This document shows positions 17,643 through 25,704 of a stretch of 64,000 bases of DNA, in pieces. Where the stretch lies: the NCBI RefSeq assembly GCF_003854935.1, contig NZ_CP033969.1:868001-932000 (forward strand), in the 5' to 3' direction. Position 1 is the stretch's first letter, and every line of letters begins with the position of its first letter. This stretch comes from Cupriavidus pauculus. GTDB taxonomy: Bacteria > Pseudomonadota > Gammaproteobacteria > Burkholderiales > Burkholderiaceae. The notes below the pieces were generated by a model, which saw nothing but the letters and a program-made list of their open reading frames with translations, did not search any database and was not told the origin of the DNA. The position numbers and the translations under genes were made by a program.

Positions 17643-19337
17643 ATGCTGGAATCCGTACTGCTTCCCGACCGCCTGCTGCCCCGCCGCCGCCTTGCGTCCG
17701 CCATCCTGGCCGCGTGGGGCGTGGCCGCGTGCGCGCAGACCGGCGGCCCGGCCACCACGGCCCTGACGCGGCCGCCGCTGATCTCGGCGGCGCCCGTGGT
17801 CAGCCCGGTGGCATCCGCCGTGGCGACGGCCGCCGTACCCACCGCTGCGCCGGCCGACCCGCTGGCCGACGTGATCCAGGCTGCGAGCGCAATCGATGCA
17901 GTCGATGCCGCCCCGGCCACGGTGGCCCAGGCAGCGCCGGAGACTGCGGCCGACGCCAATCCGGATTTCGTCGGCCCGCCCGACGCGCTGGCCCCGCCGC
18001 CGCCCCCTCCGCCGCCGCTGGTGCTGTTCCCGAACCGGCTCGGCGAATTCCCGGCCCAGCCGGAGCCCTTCGTGGCACGCCGGACCGACAGTGCGGACGC
18101 CACCGCGGCGGCAAGCGATCCCTCCGGTGCGTCCGATACGCCACCCGCCACGCCTTCCGACGCCCCACCAGTGCTGCGGTCCCAGTTGCCCGCCGACGAT
18201 CCGGCAGGCGACTCGGTCTGGCGCCTCGGCTACAGCGGCCGGGCCGCCGTGGAAGACCGGTCGGGCACCCAGCGCGCCTGCCCCGGCGGCGGCACGCCGT
18301 CGGCCAGCTTCGGCCAGGGCCTGGCGTGCACGAGTTCGGGCGAGGTCAAGATCCGCGAATCGGTGGCCGACATCGGCGGCGGCGCCCAGGTGCAGCTCGT
18401 GGCGCAGGCCAAGGGCACCAATGCGACATCGGTCAACGGCAACGCGGCCGCGGTCGACCCGTACGCGCTGGTGCCGAATTTCTACACGTCGGTCAGCGGG
18501 CTGTCCGGCCTGTCGGTGCTTGACGGCGCCAGCGTCTGGGCCGGCCGCCGCGACAGCAGCCCGTTCCTGATGTCGTCGGGCCTGCTGCCGCCCAATTCCT
18601 CGTCGATGCGATTCGGCATCGACAACGCCAGGCTCGGCGATTTCGGGCTCAGCTACCAGTACACCGCCCGCAACGACCTGAACGGCGCCAAGCTGCCGAG
18701 CTACCACTCGGTGCTGACCGCACCGATCGGCACCAACGATGACGGCTCGGTGCGGCTCGGTTTCACGCGCGTGGAGCCGCTGTCGCAGATCGAGGACACC
18801 GGCAGCGCGTGGTGGGCATCGGCCATGCACGAGCAGAAGGGCGTGCTCTACGGCACCAACCGGCTCGGCTTCCAGTACGGGCAGGGGTCGCGCACGGCCA
18901 TGACCGGCTATTCGGGCATGGGCAACGAGCTGTCGCGCGTGCGGGTGTCGGAATCGATGGAGTGGAAGGGCCGCTCGGGGCTGGCCGGATCGGTGGAATC
19001 GAGCCTGCAGCTCGACCGCTCGGGGATGGGCACGCTGCAATGGGCCGCCACGCGGGTACGGCCGGCCTTTGTCGCCAACGACCAGTTCAAGCTGACCTTC
19101 GAGGTGGCGCACGACCAGATCTCGTCGGGGTTTGGCGTCGGCGGGCAGCGCACCGCCTTTACCGTGGCGCCCACGCTGACGCTGGGCAAGTCCACCGGCA
19201 ACGCCAACCTGCGCGCGTTCTACACCTACAGCCGCGCCAACGACGTGGATGGCATCACGTTCGCCGCCCCGGCCGACGCCTGGGCCTCGCAGGCCACCGG
19301 GTCGATCTTCGGCGTGCAGCTCAATCGGCGCTGGTAA
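17643..19337 (+). CDS. LamB-like (maltoporin-type) carbohydrate porin with long Pro/Ala-rich N-terminus
   Basis: The 564-aa protein has three parts. Residues 1-30 are a signal sequence ending in a possible lipobox (VAAC, Cys30). Residues 31-190 are a low-complexity Ala/Pro/Asp region with an eight-proline run at 118-125. From 192 onward is a beta-barrel resembling maltoporin: RLGYSGRAAVEDRSG, a cysteine-bearing first loop, the GASVWAGRR strand, and a C-terminal aromatic residue (QLNRRW). Classical LamB is about 420 aa and lacks the long linker. The ATG was chosen over an upstream in-frame start because coding character begins there. The 3' end overlaps the convergent aquaporin gene by 17 bp. 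Confidence 0.8.
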   Translation: MLESVLLPDRLLPRRRLASAILAAWGVAACAQTGGPATTALTRPPLISAAPVVSPVASAVATAAVPTAAPADPLADVIQAASAIDAVDAAPATVAQAAPETAADANPDFVGPPDALAPPPPPPPPLVLFPNRLGEFPAQPEPFVARRTDSADATAAASDPSGASDTPPATPSDAPPVLRSQLPADDPAGDSVWRLGYSGRAAVEDRSGTQRACPGGGTPSASFGQGLACTSSGEVKIRESVADIGGGAQVQLVAQAKGTNATSVNGNAAAVDPYALVPNFYTSVSGLSGLSVLDGASVWAGRRDSSPFLMSSGLLPPNSSSMRFGIDNARLGDFGLSYQYTARNDLNGAKLPSYHSVLTAPIGTNDDGSVRLGFTRVEPLSQIEDTGSAWWASAMHEQKGVLYGTNRLGFQYGQGSRTAMTGYSGMGNELSRVRVSESMEWKGRSGLAGSVESSLQLDRSGMGTLQWAATRVRPAFVANDQFKLTFEVAHDQISSGFGVGGQRTAFTVAPTLTLGKSTGNANLRAFYTYSRANDVDGITFAAPADAWASQATGSIFGVQLNRRW

Positions 19338-20103
19338 CGCCGGCACGGCGGCGCCACGCCCGCGCGGGCGCTGCCGGACGCTGCTTTTCCCGCGTCGCCG
19401 CCGGCCGGCACAGCCAGTGGAACAGCAGCGTGGCATTCATCGCACCAAATGTCTGGGCGCCGATGAATGCCGGAACATCCATCATACGAATACCTGCAAA
19501 GGAATCGGTTAGCGCGCAGGCCAGCGTCAGAGCCGGGTTGGCAAATGACGTGGACGATGTGAACCAGTAGCCGGCGGTGATATAGCCGGCCACCACGCCG
19601 GGCACGAGGCCGGGCCGGAAGCGCCCGGTGGCCATGGCCAGCCCGACCAGCCCGAACGACGCCAGGTATTCGCTCCACCACATCGGCATACCGGTCCGCG
19701 GCTGCGTGGACAACGCCAGCGGCGGCAGGCCGAACATCAGATGGGCGGCAATCACGCCCGCTACCGCGCCCGCCAGTTGCACGCACATGTAGCCGGCCGC
19801 CTCGCGCGCCGGCAGGCGGCCCTGCACCAGTTGCGACAGGCTCACGACCGGATTGAAGTGCCCGCCGGACACCGGCCCCAGCGACACCAGCAGCGCCACC
19901 AGTCCCGCGCCGGTGGCCAGTGCGTTGCAGAGCAGGGCCAGCGCCGTATCGCCGGCGGCCAGGCGCTCGGCCCGGATGCCGGACCCGACCACGATGGCGA
20001 CCAGCAGGGCCGTACCCAGCGCTTCGGCCACGAGCCGGCGCGGCAGGTTCGGTACATCGGGAAGGGGGTCGGGAGAAGCGGGCAGGGCGACAGCGGTGGA
20101 CAT
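19321..20103 (-). CDS. Aquaporin / MIP-family channel
   Basis: The 260-aa protein has six membrane helices and the two half-helix signature loops. The first reads GGHFNPVVS, with NPV replacing the usual NPA; the second is intact (SFANPALTLA). Variants in the first motif occur in aquaglyceroporin-like proteins that pass glycerol, arsenite or other small neutral solutes, so pure water specificity should not be assumed. The C-terminal tail is basic. The gene is convergent with the porin and overlaps its end by 17 bp. Confidence 0.87.
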   Translation of the reverse strand: MSTAVALPASPDPLPDVPNLPRRLVAEALGTALLVAIVVGSGIRAERLAAGDTALALLCNALATGAGLVALLVSLGPVSGGHFNPVVSLSQLVQGRLPAREAAGYMCVQLAGAVAGVIAAHLMFGLPPLALSTQPRTGMPMWWSEYLASFGLVGLAMATGRFRPGLVPGVVAGYITAGYWFTSSTSFANPALTLACALTDSFAGIRMMDVPAFIGAQTFGAMNATLLFHWLCRPAATREKQRPAAPARAWRRRAGVTSAD

Positions 20104-20210
20104 GCGGGAAATCGTCGAAAAGCGATCGCGCAGTGTTCCGTGGCGGGCAACCCCCCGTCAATGCAGCGGGACGATGTTGAGAAGCGACCGCCGGTACCGA
20201 ATCGGCCCGG

Positions 20211-21194
20211 CTATTGCAGGTCGTTGCGCAGGATCAGCAGCCACGGCATGTGCGAATTCGTGAAGCCGTCGAGCTGGCCCGCGTCGTTGAGGTCGATCAC
20301 GTCCATCGACACCGACTGCTGCACATTGCCGCCAATCGCCTTGACCACGTTGGCGGCCCGGTCGACCTCGACGACGATGTCGCAATGCATCGGCGTGGTG
20401 CCGAAGCCGATCTCGGACGGATCCGACAGGTATTTGTCGCGCCCGCGGCCGGCGCAGATCATGTCGCCGGGACGCGGCAGCCCGGGCACCGGTTCGACGT
20501 GGAACGCCGGGCGCGGCAAAATGCCGTCGCGCGCGTCCACCACGTACATCGAATGGGACTGGCCGGTCAGGAACTGGTCGTTGTCGAGCCCCGCCTTGCG
20601 CATGATCCAAGAGATGAACACGGCCGACCAGGCCCACGCGCCCTGCGTGACCTGCCGGCAGTCGGGCGCCTCGCCGACGATGCCCCAGTAGCGCTGGGCC
20701 ATGCGGCAGCCCTGAGGCGTGGCTTCCATGCCGGTGCCATCGGGAAATCGCAGGCATTCCGCGTCGCCATCGTTTTCCATGTCGACGTCGGCCGACGGCT
20801 GCGCGCCCGCGCCAATGCCCAGGCCATTGGCCGCCACGGCGGGCGCCGGAGCCGGCAGCGGGCTGTGCGTGACGCAGGCCGAATCGTCGCGGCCGATATG
20901 GACCACCTGGCTGCCCCATTTGCGCCACTCCTGCAGCGCGATATCGACGATCCGCTCGCGCGGCGTTGCGCCGGCGGGCGTGACCACGCGCTCGGGGTCG
21001 GGCAGGGCCGGGGCCTGCGGCCGCGCGGTACGTGGCGGCGCCGTGGTGCAACCGCACAGCACGGCCAGGGCAACCGCGGCCGTCAGCGTCTGCCAGCGAC
21101 GCTTCGGCGCCTGTGGAGAATGCTGTGGAAGCTTGTGTGAAAAGCGCTGTGAATAAGGCTGTGGAAATCTGCGCGCGAGCAATCGGTGCAACAT
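20211..21194 (-). CDS. DUF2272-family lipoprotein
   Basis: A 327-aa protein with a hydrophobic stretch ending in a lipobox (AVLCGC). The DUF2272 domain follows: RERIVDIALQEWRKWG, then WAWSAVFISWIMRKAG and PRPGDMICAGRG. The Cys/His-containing architecture resembles NlpC/P60-like papain folds (catalytic-looking Trp-Ser-Ala-Val-Phe and Pro-Gly-Asp blocks), but catalysis is unproven. The basic segment before the signal helix is unusually long (about 35 aa), and the DNA encoding it contains several DnaA-box-like sequences. A second ATG 30 bp upstream (21224) is possible. Confidence 0.75.
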   Translation of the reverse strand: MLHRLLARRFPQPYSQRFSHKLPQHSPQAPKRRWQTLTAAVALAVLCGCTTAPPRTARPQAPALPDPERVVTPAGATPRERIVDIALQEWRKWGSQVVHIGRDDSACVTHSPLPAPAPAVAANGLGIGAGAQPSADVDMENDGDAECLRFPDGTGMEATPQGCRMAQRYWGIVGEAPDCRQVTQGAWAWSAVFISWIMRKAGLDNDQFLTGQSHSMYVVDARDGILPRPAFHVEPVPGLPRPGDMICAGRGRDKYLSDPSEIGFGTTPMHCDIVVEVDRAANVVKAIGGNVQQSVSMDVIDLNDAGQLDGFTNSHMPWLLILRNDLQ

Positions 21195-21331
21195 GTCAGG
21201 CCCGTGAATCCTGATCTGGCGCAAGGCCTTGAGTAGCCAAGCGTGAACGACATTCTCGCGCGGTGGCCGGGATCGTGCAGCGTGGCGTTGCCGGCTGTGC
21301 GATTCCGCGCGCGGAGCTGGGCGGGAAATCG

Positions 21332-21340
21332 TGTGGATAA
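21332..21340 (-). promoter_or_regulatory. Perfect DnaA box upstream of the DUF2272 gene
   Basis: TGTGGATAA on the plus strand is the exact complement of the R1-type box TTATCCACA. It lies between hupB and the DUF2272 gene. Near-matches follow inside that gene's first codons: TGTGGAGAA at 21112-21120 and TGTGAATAA at 21148-21156, each one base off. Confidence 0.6.
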
Positions 21341-21437
21341 CGTCCCCGCGCGCTGCGCACCTGCGCCGCTTCAGGGCCCGGGCGGCGGCACGGCGGGGTC
21401 ATGCGAGGCGGGCGCGTAGGCGTGCCCGTCGTCGCCA

Positions 21438-21716
21438 TTACTGGTTCACAGCGTCCTTGAACTTCTGGCCTGCCTTGAACTTCACGGTCTTCGCAGCTTC
21501 CACCTTGATTTCTTCGCCGGTGCGCGGGTTGCGGGCCATGCGCTCGCCACGTTCGCCCTTGCTGAAGGTACCAAAGCCGATCAGGCTCAGGGTCTCGCCC
21601 TTGGCCACGGCATCCATGATGGCGTTCAGGGTCACGTTCAGGGCCTGTTCGGCCTTGGCCTTGGTCAGACCGTCCACACCGGCTGCGATCGCGTCGATCA
21701 GTTCGGTTTTCGTCAT
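21438..21716 (-). CDS. hupB: DNA-binding protein HU (beta type)
   Basis: The 92-aa nucleoid protein matches HU along its length: MTKTELIDAIA start, the dimer helices, GFGTFSKGERGERMARNPRTG (the beta arm with the DNA-kinking Pro) and KFKAGQKFKDAVN at the end. It bends DNA non-specifically, compacts the nucleoid and assists DnaA at origins. It faces away from the large regulatory block at 21.8-22.6 kb, which therefore includes its promoter. Confidence 0.95.
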   Translation of the reverse strand: MTKTELIDAIAAGVDGLTKAKAEQALNVTLNAIMDAVAKGETLSLIGFGTFSKGERGERMARNPRTGEEIKVEAAKTVKFKAGQKFKDAVNQ

Positions 21717-21980
21717 GCTTCACTCCGTCTCGAGTTGAAAAAACACTGACGTCCTGCCCGGGCGCTCCCGCTGGAAGCCGCCCCGGCAAAGACGCCGCGG
21801 GCCACATCATACCGTGTCGGACACGCCGCACCGGGAACAGTTTGTTACGGGTACGCGCCGCGAACCCGCTTCAGCGCTGGCTTGGCGGGCATCGGCACGG
21901 TCTGCGAGGGGGCGGCGCCAGCCATTCGGCCGGGTCCGTCGGCAGGGTGGGGGAGATGCCCCGGCATCACCGGGACGCCC

Positions 21981-22536
21981 GTATACGCCCGCAGAGGGCC
22001 CCTGGCGCGCTTGAGGGCTTGCGACAGCCCGGAGGGTGTCCTGCGACGTATACGCCCCTGGAGGGCCCGCAGAAGGCGCGTATACCGCTGCGCAGGGAGC
22101 CGGGCGGGGTATACCGCCGACAACCGGGCAGCCACGTTCCGGCCTGCCCAAATTTTCATCGCGATCGATTTGCGCCAGATCCACCGGCGGGCCTGGCAGG
22201 TTGGCGTATACCGGGCCGGCTGCCTTCCTCCTCCGTATGGTTTACATCTTTCTTTTATGTATACGAATAGTAGTAACAGGTAAGCCACGCCCGTTTCTGT
22301 GGATAACCGCGTATACGCCAACGCAATCAAGCGTTTACGTATACCAAAACCCCGGGGACGGATTGTTGGCGGCGCGGGATGACTCATCCTTCCGGACGGG
22401 TTGAGGCACGTATACCGGTCGACTTGTTCGTATACGTTCCCCACGCCAGCCCCAGGCAACCCACACCAAACCCGCGCGCTTATCCACAAAAATCGCCCCG
22501 GTTATCCACATCGGTATACGTGCCCGATGCGTATAC
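21981..22536. repeat. Array of twelve GTATAC palindromes
   Basis: GTATAC begins at 21981, 22048, 22080, 22109, 22206, 22259, 22311, 22339, 22410, 22430, 22514 and 22531. Eleven of twelve have G or C on both sides, giving an 8-bp consensus SGTATACS, most often CGTATACG or CGTATACC. At about two-thirds GC I estimate one such hexamer per roughly 10 kb by chance. Several spacings are near 28-32 or 17-20 bp (about three or two helical turns), but the array is not strictly periodic. The hexamer is a subset of GTWWAC, an adenine-methylation motif I recall from Ralstonia and Burkholderia methylome work. Confidence 0.9.
22298..22510. promoter_or_regulatory. Three perfect DnaA boxes inside the GTATAC array
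   Basis: TTATCCACA occurs at 22480-22488 and 22502-22510 (same strand, 22 bp apart) and its complement TGTGGATAA at 22298-22306. All three match the nine-base consensus exactly. They flank or interleave with GTATAC sites, and the AT-rich island lies just to the left. DnaA may bind here either as a transcription factor for the SET gene or to be titrated. Confidence 0.75.
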
Positions 22537-22610
22537 CTGCCACGGCCGCGCGGGTATCATCCGGTTCGCGCCGGACTGGGCCGGCGCGCATCAACCGCAC
22601 ACGGGAACCT

Positions 22611-23111
22611 ATGTCGGACAAGGCCACGGACGCCAAGAAGGGGAAGAAGACCGCCAGCGATCGCATCGAGGTGCGCCAGTCGGGCGTGCATGGCAAGGGC
22701 GTCTACGCGATCGGCGCGATTGCCGAAGGCGAGCGCGTGATCGAATACAAGGGCGAGCACATTTCCTGGAAAGAGGCGCTCAAGCGCCATCCGCACGATC
22801 CGGCCGACCCGAACCACACGTTCTATTTCAGCCTGGACGACGGCAACGTGATCGACGCCAAGTACGGCGGCAACCGCGCGCGCTGGATCAACCATGCGTG
22901 CGACCCGAACTGCGAGGCACGCGAGAAGAAGGGCCGCGTCTTCATCCACGCGCTGCGCGACATCGCGCCGGGCGAGGAGCTTTTCTATGACTACGGCCTG
23001 GTCATTGACGCGCGCTATACCAAGAAGCTGAAGAAGGAATACGAATGCCGCTGCGGCAGCCCCAAGTGCCGGGGCACGATGCTGGCGCCCAAGGACAAGC
23101 AGGGCAAGTAG
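22611..23111 (+). CDS. SET-domain protein-lysine methyltransferase
   Basis: The 166-aa protein is almost entirely a SET domain: a GVHGKGVYAIGAIAEGERVIEY start, the pseudoknot motif RWINHACDPNCE (91-102), the catalytic ELFYDYG (123-129) and a post-SET cysteine cluster ECRCGSPKC (145-153). Together with one upstream cysteine these could hold zinc. It should transfer methyl groups from S-adenosylmethionine to lysine on a protein; bacterial substrates are poorly known, and the neighbouring HU protein is a tempting candidate. The N-terminal 18 residues are Lys-rich. The ATG was chosen because similarity starts right after it. It is convergent with the tctE-like gene, 7 bp away. Confidence 0.88.
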   Translation: MSDKATDAKKGKKTASDRIEVRQSGVHGKGVYAIGAIAEGERVIEYKGEHISWKEALKRHPHDPADPNHTFYFSLDDGNVIDAKYGGNRARWINHACDPNCEAREKKGRVFIHALRDIAPGEELFYDYGLVIDARYTKKLKKEYECRCGSPKCRGTMLAPKDKQGK

Positions 23112-23118
23112 GCGGGGC

Positions 23119-24837
23119 CTAGCCGGCGGCGGCGCCCGGCGCCTCGCAGGGTATCCGGATCACGAAGCGCATGGAGGGCCGCCGGGCCAGCGCCTCGGGC
23201 GCCGAGGGCTCGTCGGTGCCGCCGGCCATGGCCAGCGGCGCGGTCGTCGACGAGGTGGCCGACGAGGTGGGGGAAGCGGTGGCCGCGGGCACGTCCTCGA
23301 TCCGGATCGTGCCCTGGTGCAGCGTCACGATCTCGTGCACGATGGCCAGCCCCAGGCCGGCGCCGCCCGGCGCGGCCTGCAGCGTCGGGGCGCCCGGCGT
23401 GTGATCGCCCCGGAAGAAGCGCTTGAACACTTCCTCGCGGCGCGCGGGCGGAATGCCCGGCCCGTTGTCCTCGATCATCACGACGGCCATGCCGCGGTGG
23501 CCCATCGTCTCGCCGCCGGCGCGCACGGTGATGCGTCCGCCGGCCGGCACGTACTTCACCGCGTTGTCGATCAGGTTCGACAGCGCCTCGCGCATCAACA
23601 GCCGGTTGCCGCGCACCATGGCCGGCGCGCCGCCCGTGAAGGTGGGGCCCGGCAACACCTCGAACCCCAGGTCCACGCGCCGCGCCAGCGCCTGCGGCAC
23701 CCATTCCGCGCCGGTCTCGAACGCCAGCTCGGCCAGGTCGAAGTGCTCGACCGGCCCGAGCCGTTCCAGCGACAGCCCCGGCTCCGCGCGCGCCAGCGAC
23801 AGCAACTGGTTCGACAGCCGCACGGCGCGGTCGGCCGCGGTCTGTACCTCGCGCAGCGCGTGGCGGGCCACGTCGAGCGAATCGGCCTCGACCGCGCGGT
23901 CGGCATGGAGCTTGACGGCCGTGAGCGGCGTGCGAAGCTGGTGCGCCGCGTCGGCGATGAATTTGCGTTGCGCGTCCAGCGCGTCGCGCAGCCGCGACAG
24001 CAGCGCATTGAGCGCCCGGATCAGCGGCTCCACCTCGGCCGGCACCTGGGTTTCGTCCAGCGCCGCCAGCGACCGCGCGGTCTGGCGGTTCAGCTTGTCG
24101 GTCAGGATCTGCAGCGGCACCAGCTCTTCCTTGAGCACGTGCGACAGGATCAGGCTGCCCACCAGCAGCAGCAGGATCAGCGGCACCGAGACCGACAGCA
24201 GGATCTCGTTGGCCGCCGTCTCGCGCCGGTCCAGCAGCTCGGCCACCTCGACCACGATCGGCCCGCGCGGCACCTGCACCTCGGCCCCCGTCGTCCCCAA
24301 TTCATCGGCGGCCGCGCTCGGCAGGCTCACCGGCAGCCGCACCGCGCGCACCTGGCGGCCGCTGAACCACGCGTAGAACAGCCGCGCGTCGTGCAGCGAC
24401 GTCTGGCCCGTGCCGTAGCCCAGCCACGTGTCCATGCCGCCGATCAGCCCGTCCGGGCCGTGGATGCGCCAGTAGATGCGGTCCGATCCCTCCGCTTCCA
24501 CCAGGGTCTGGGCGATGACGGGGATGTCCTGCTCAAGCCGGGGGCCGGCAATGCGGATCTGCTGGGCGATGTTGTTGGCCACGCCATAGAGCGCGCGGTC
24601 GAACACCTGCGTCGTGTAGTGCGCCGCCAGCCAGTACGACAGCGAGCCGCTGGTCAGCACCAGCGCGAACAGCGGCGTGGCCAGCGCGCGCAGCAGGTGG
24701 ATGCGCAGGCTCGGGTTCGACGTCCCGCGCTGGGTGGCGGCGCGCTGGCGCCCGCGGCCCAGGCCGCCGCGCAGGCGCCGGCCCGGCGCGCTCGCGTCGC
24801 CAGGCGGGGCGGAAGAGGATTGCGAACGCGGCCACAT
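23119..24837 (-). CDS. tctE: Sensor histidine kinase, TctE-like
   Basis: The 572-aa membrane kinase has a basic, disordered N-terminus (1-45), TM1 near 50-70, a periplasmic domain of about 140 aa, TM2 near 212-233, a linker, the dimerisation box FIADAAHQLRTPLTAVK (H299), and an ATPase domain with DNGPGIPP and GGAGLGLAIVHEI. The HQLRTPL signature is typical of the TctE/QseC group. Its partner regulator lies 58 bp upstream on the same strand. By family, it may sense tricarboxylates and control a tct transporter; the tctCBA genes at 6.5-9.7 kb are a possible target. The C-terminus is Ala/Ser/Thr-rich and variable. Confidence 0.85.
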   Translation of the reverse strand: MWPRSQSSSAPPGDASAPGRRLRGGLGRGRQRAATQRGTSNPSLRIHLLRALATPLFALVLTSGSLSYWLAAHYTTQVFDRALYGVANNIAQQIRIAGPRLEQDIPVIAQTLVEAEGSDRIYWRIHGPDGLIGGMDTWLGYGTGQTSLHDARLFYAWFSGRQVRAVRLPVSLPSAAADELGTTGAEVQVPRGPIVVEVAELLDRRETAANEILLSVSVPLILLLLVGSLILSHVLKEELVPLQILTDKLNRQTARSLAALDETQVPAEVEPLIRALNALLSRLRDALDAQRKFIADAAHQLRTPLTAVKLHADRAVEADSLDVARHALREVQTAADRAVRLSNQLLSLARAEPGLSLERLGPVEHFDLAELAFETGAEWVPQALARRVDLGFEVLPGPTFTGGAPAMVRGNRLLMREALSNLIDNAVKYVPAGGRITVRAGGETMGHRGMAVVMIEDNGPGIPPARREEVFKRFFRGDHTPGAPTLQAAPGGAGLGLAIVHEIVTLHQGTIRIEDVPAATASPTSSATSSTTAPLAMAGGTDEPSAPEALARRPSMRFVIRIPCEAPGAAAG

Positions 24838-24895
24838 GGCGATTCAGGGCGTCATCGAAAGGCGGCCCGGCAGGCGCCGGCCGCGGGGTGCCGGC

Positions 24896-25600
24896 TCAGT
24901 GGCCGGCCCGGATCTGCAACAGGTAGCCAAAGCCGCGCACGGTGACGATCTCGACGTCGGCGTCCTCCAGCTTCTTGCGCACGCGGTGCACGTAGACCTC
25001 GATGGCGGTATCGCCGACCGTGTCGCCGCCTTCGCCGGCCGGATGGGCAAACGTGGCCAGGTGGTCCTGCAGCTGCGCCTTGCTGACCACGCGGCCCTGG
25101 CGCTGCAGCAGCAGCTCCAGCACGGCGAATTCGCGCGGCGACAGCTCCAGCGGCCGGCCATCGACGAACATGCGGCGGTCGTTGCCGGACAGGCGCAGCC
25201 GGCCCAACCGCACGTCGCGCTCGGGCGCGGCCTCGCCATGCTGGCTGCGGCGCAGCAGCACGCGCACGCGCGCTTCCAGCTCGGGCAGTGCAAAGGGCTT
25301 GACCAGGTAGTCGTCGGCGCCGGCGTTCAGGCCCGACAGCTTGTCTTCGAGTTCGTCGCGCGCGGTGAGGATCAGGACGGGCGTGGTGCGGTTGCGGGCG
25401 CGGTAGCGGGCCAGCAGCGTCATGCCGTCGATGCCGGGCAGGCCCAGGTCCAGGATGACCAGGTCGTGCTGCTCCTTGAGCAGGTGGTCGGTGGCATAGA
25501 CGCCGTCATGCACCACGCGCACCTGGTGGCCGGCGCGGGACAGCCCGGCCTCCACGCCGCTGGCGATTTGACGGTCGTCCTCGATCAGCAGGATACGCAT
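24896..25600 (-). CDS. tctD: OmpR/PhoB-type response regulator, TctD-like
   Basis: The 234-aa regulator has a receiver domain (residues 1-118; acidic pair D8/D9 in LLIEDDRQ, phospho-acceptor D51 in LVILDLGLPG) and a winged-helix DNA-binding domain (LELSPREFAVLELLLQRQGR, then VYVHRVRKKLEDADVEIVTVRGFGYLL). It precedes its kinase by 58 bp and is likely co-transcribed. Targets are unknown; a tct promoter is the family expectation. Confidence 0.88.
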   Translation of the reverse strand: MRILLIEDDRQIASGVEAGLSRAGHQVRVVHDGVYATDHLLKEQHDLVILDLGLPGIDGMTLLARYRARNRTTPVLILTARDELEDKLSGLNAGADDYLVKPFALPELEARVRVLLRRSQHGEAAPERDVRLGRLRLSGNDRRMFVDGRPLELSPREFAVLELLLQRQGRVVSKAQLQDHLATFAHPAGEGGDTVGDTAIEVYVHRVRKKLEDADVEIVTVRGFGYLLQIRAGH

Positions 25601-25704
25601 GGTGATACCGGTGACATGGAAACGGAAACAATGTCGCCGATTGTACAGGCCGGGCCCGCGGCCTGCCTTTCAGTTGGCCTACAGCGCGGGCCGCGCCGGC
25701 GGCG

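Larger units (their letters stand above)
21717..22610. promoter_or_regulatory. 894-bp non-coding block between hupB and the SET gene
   Basis: No frame in this stretch has codon use like the neighbours. It holds the divergent promoters of hupB and the SET gene, twelve GTATAC palindromes, two GTTTAC sites (22240-22245 and 22333-22338), three perfect DnaA boxes and an AT-richer island at about 22225-22282 (TTTACATCTTTCTTTTATG within it). The mix of short repeats, DnaA boxes and an AT-rich element resembles a replication origin or DnaA-titrating locus. No initiator gene is adjacent apart from the HU gene. Confidence 0.7.

Noticed and set aside
21814-22489. Short overlapping open frames inside the GTATAC block
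   Set aside because: Repeats of Val-Tyr or Arg-Ile-Pro in these frames come from the GTATAC sites themselves; no frame shows typical codon use or a ribosome-binding site.
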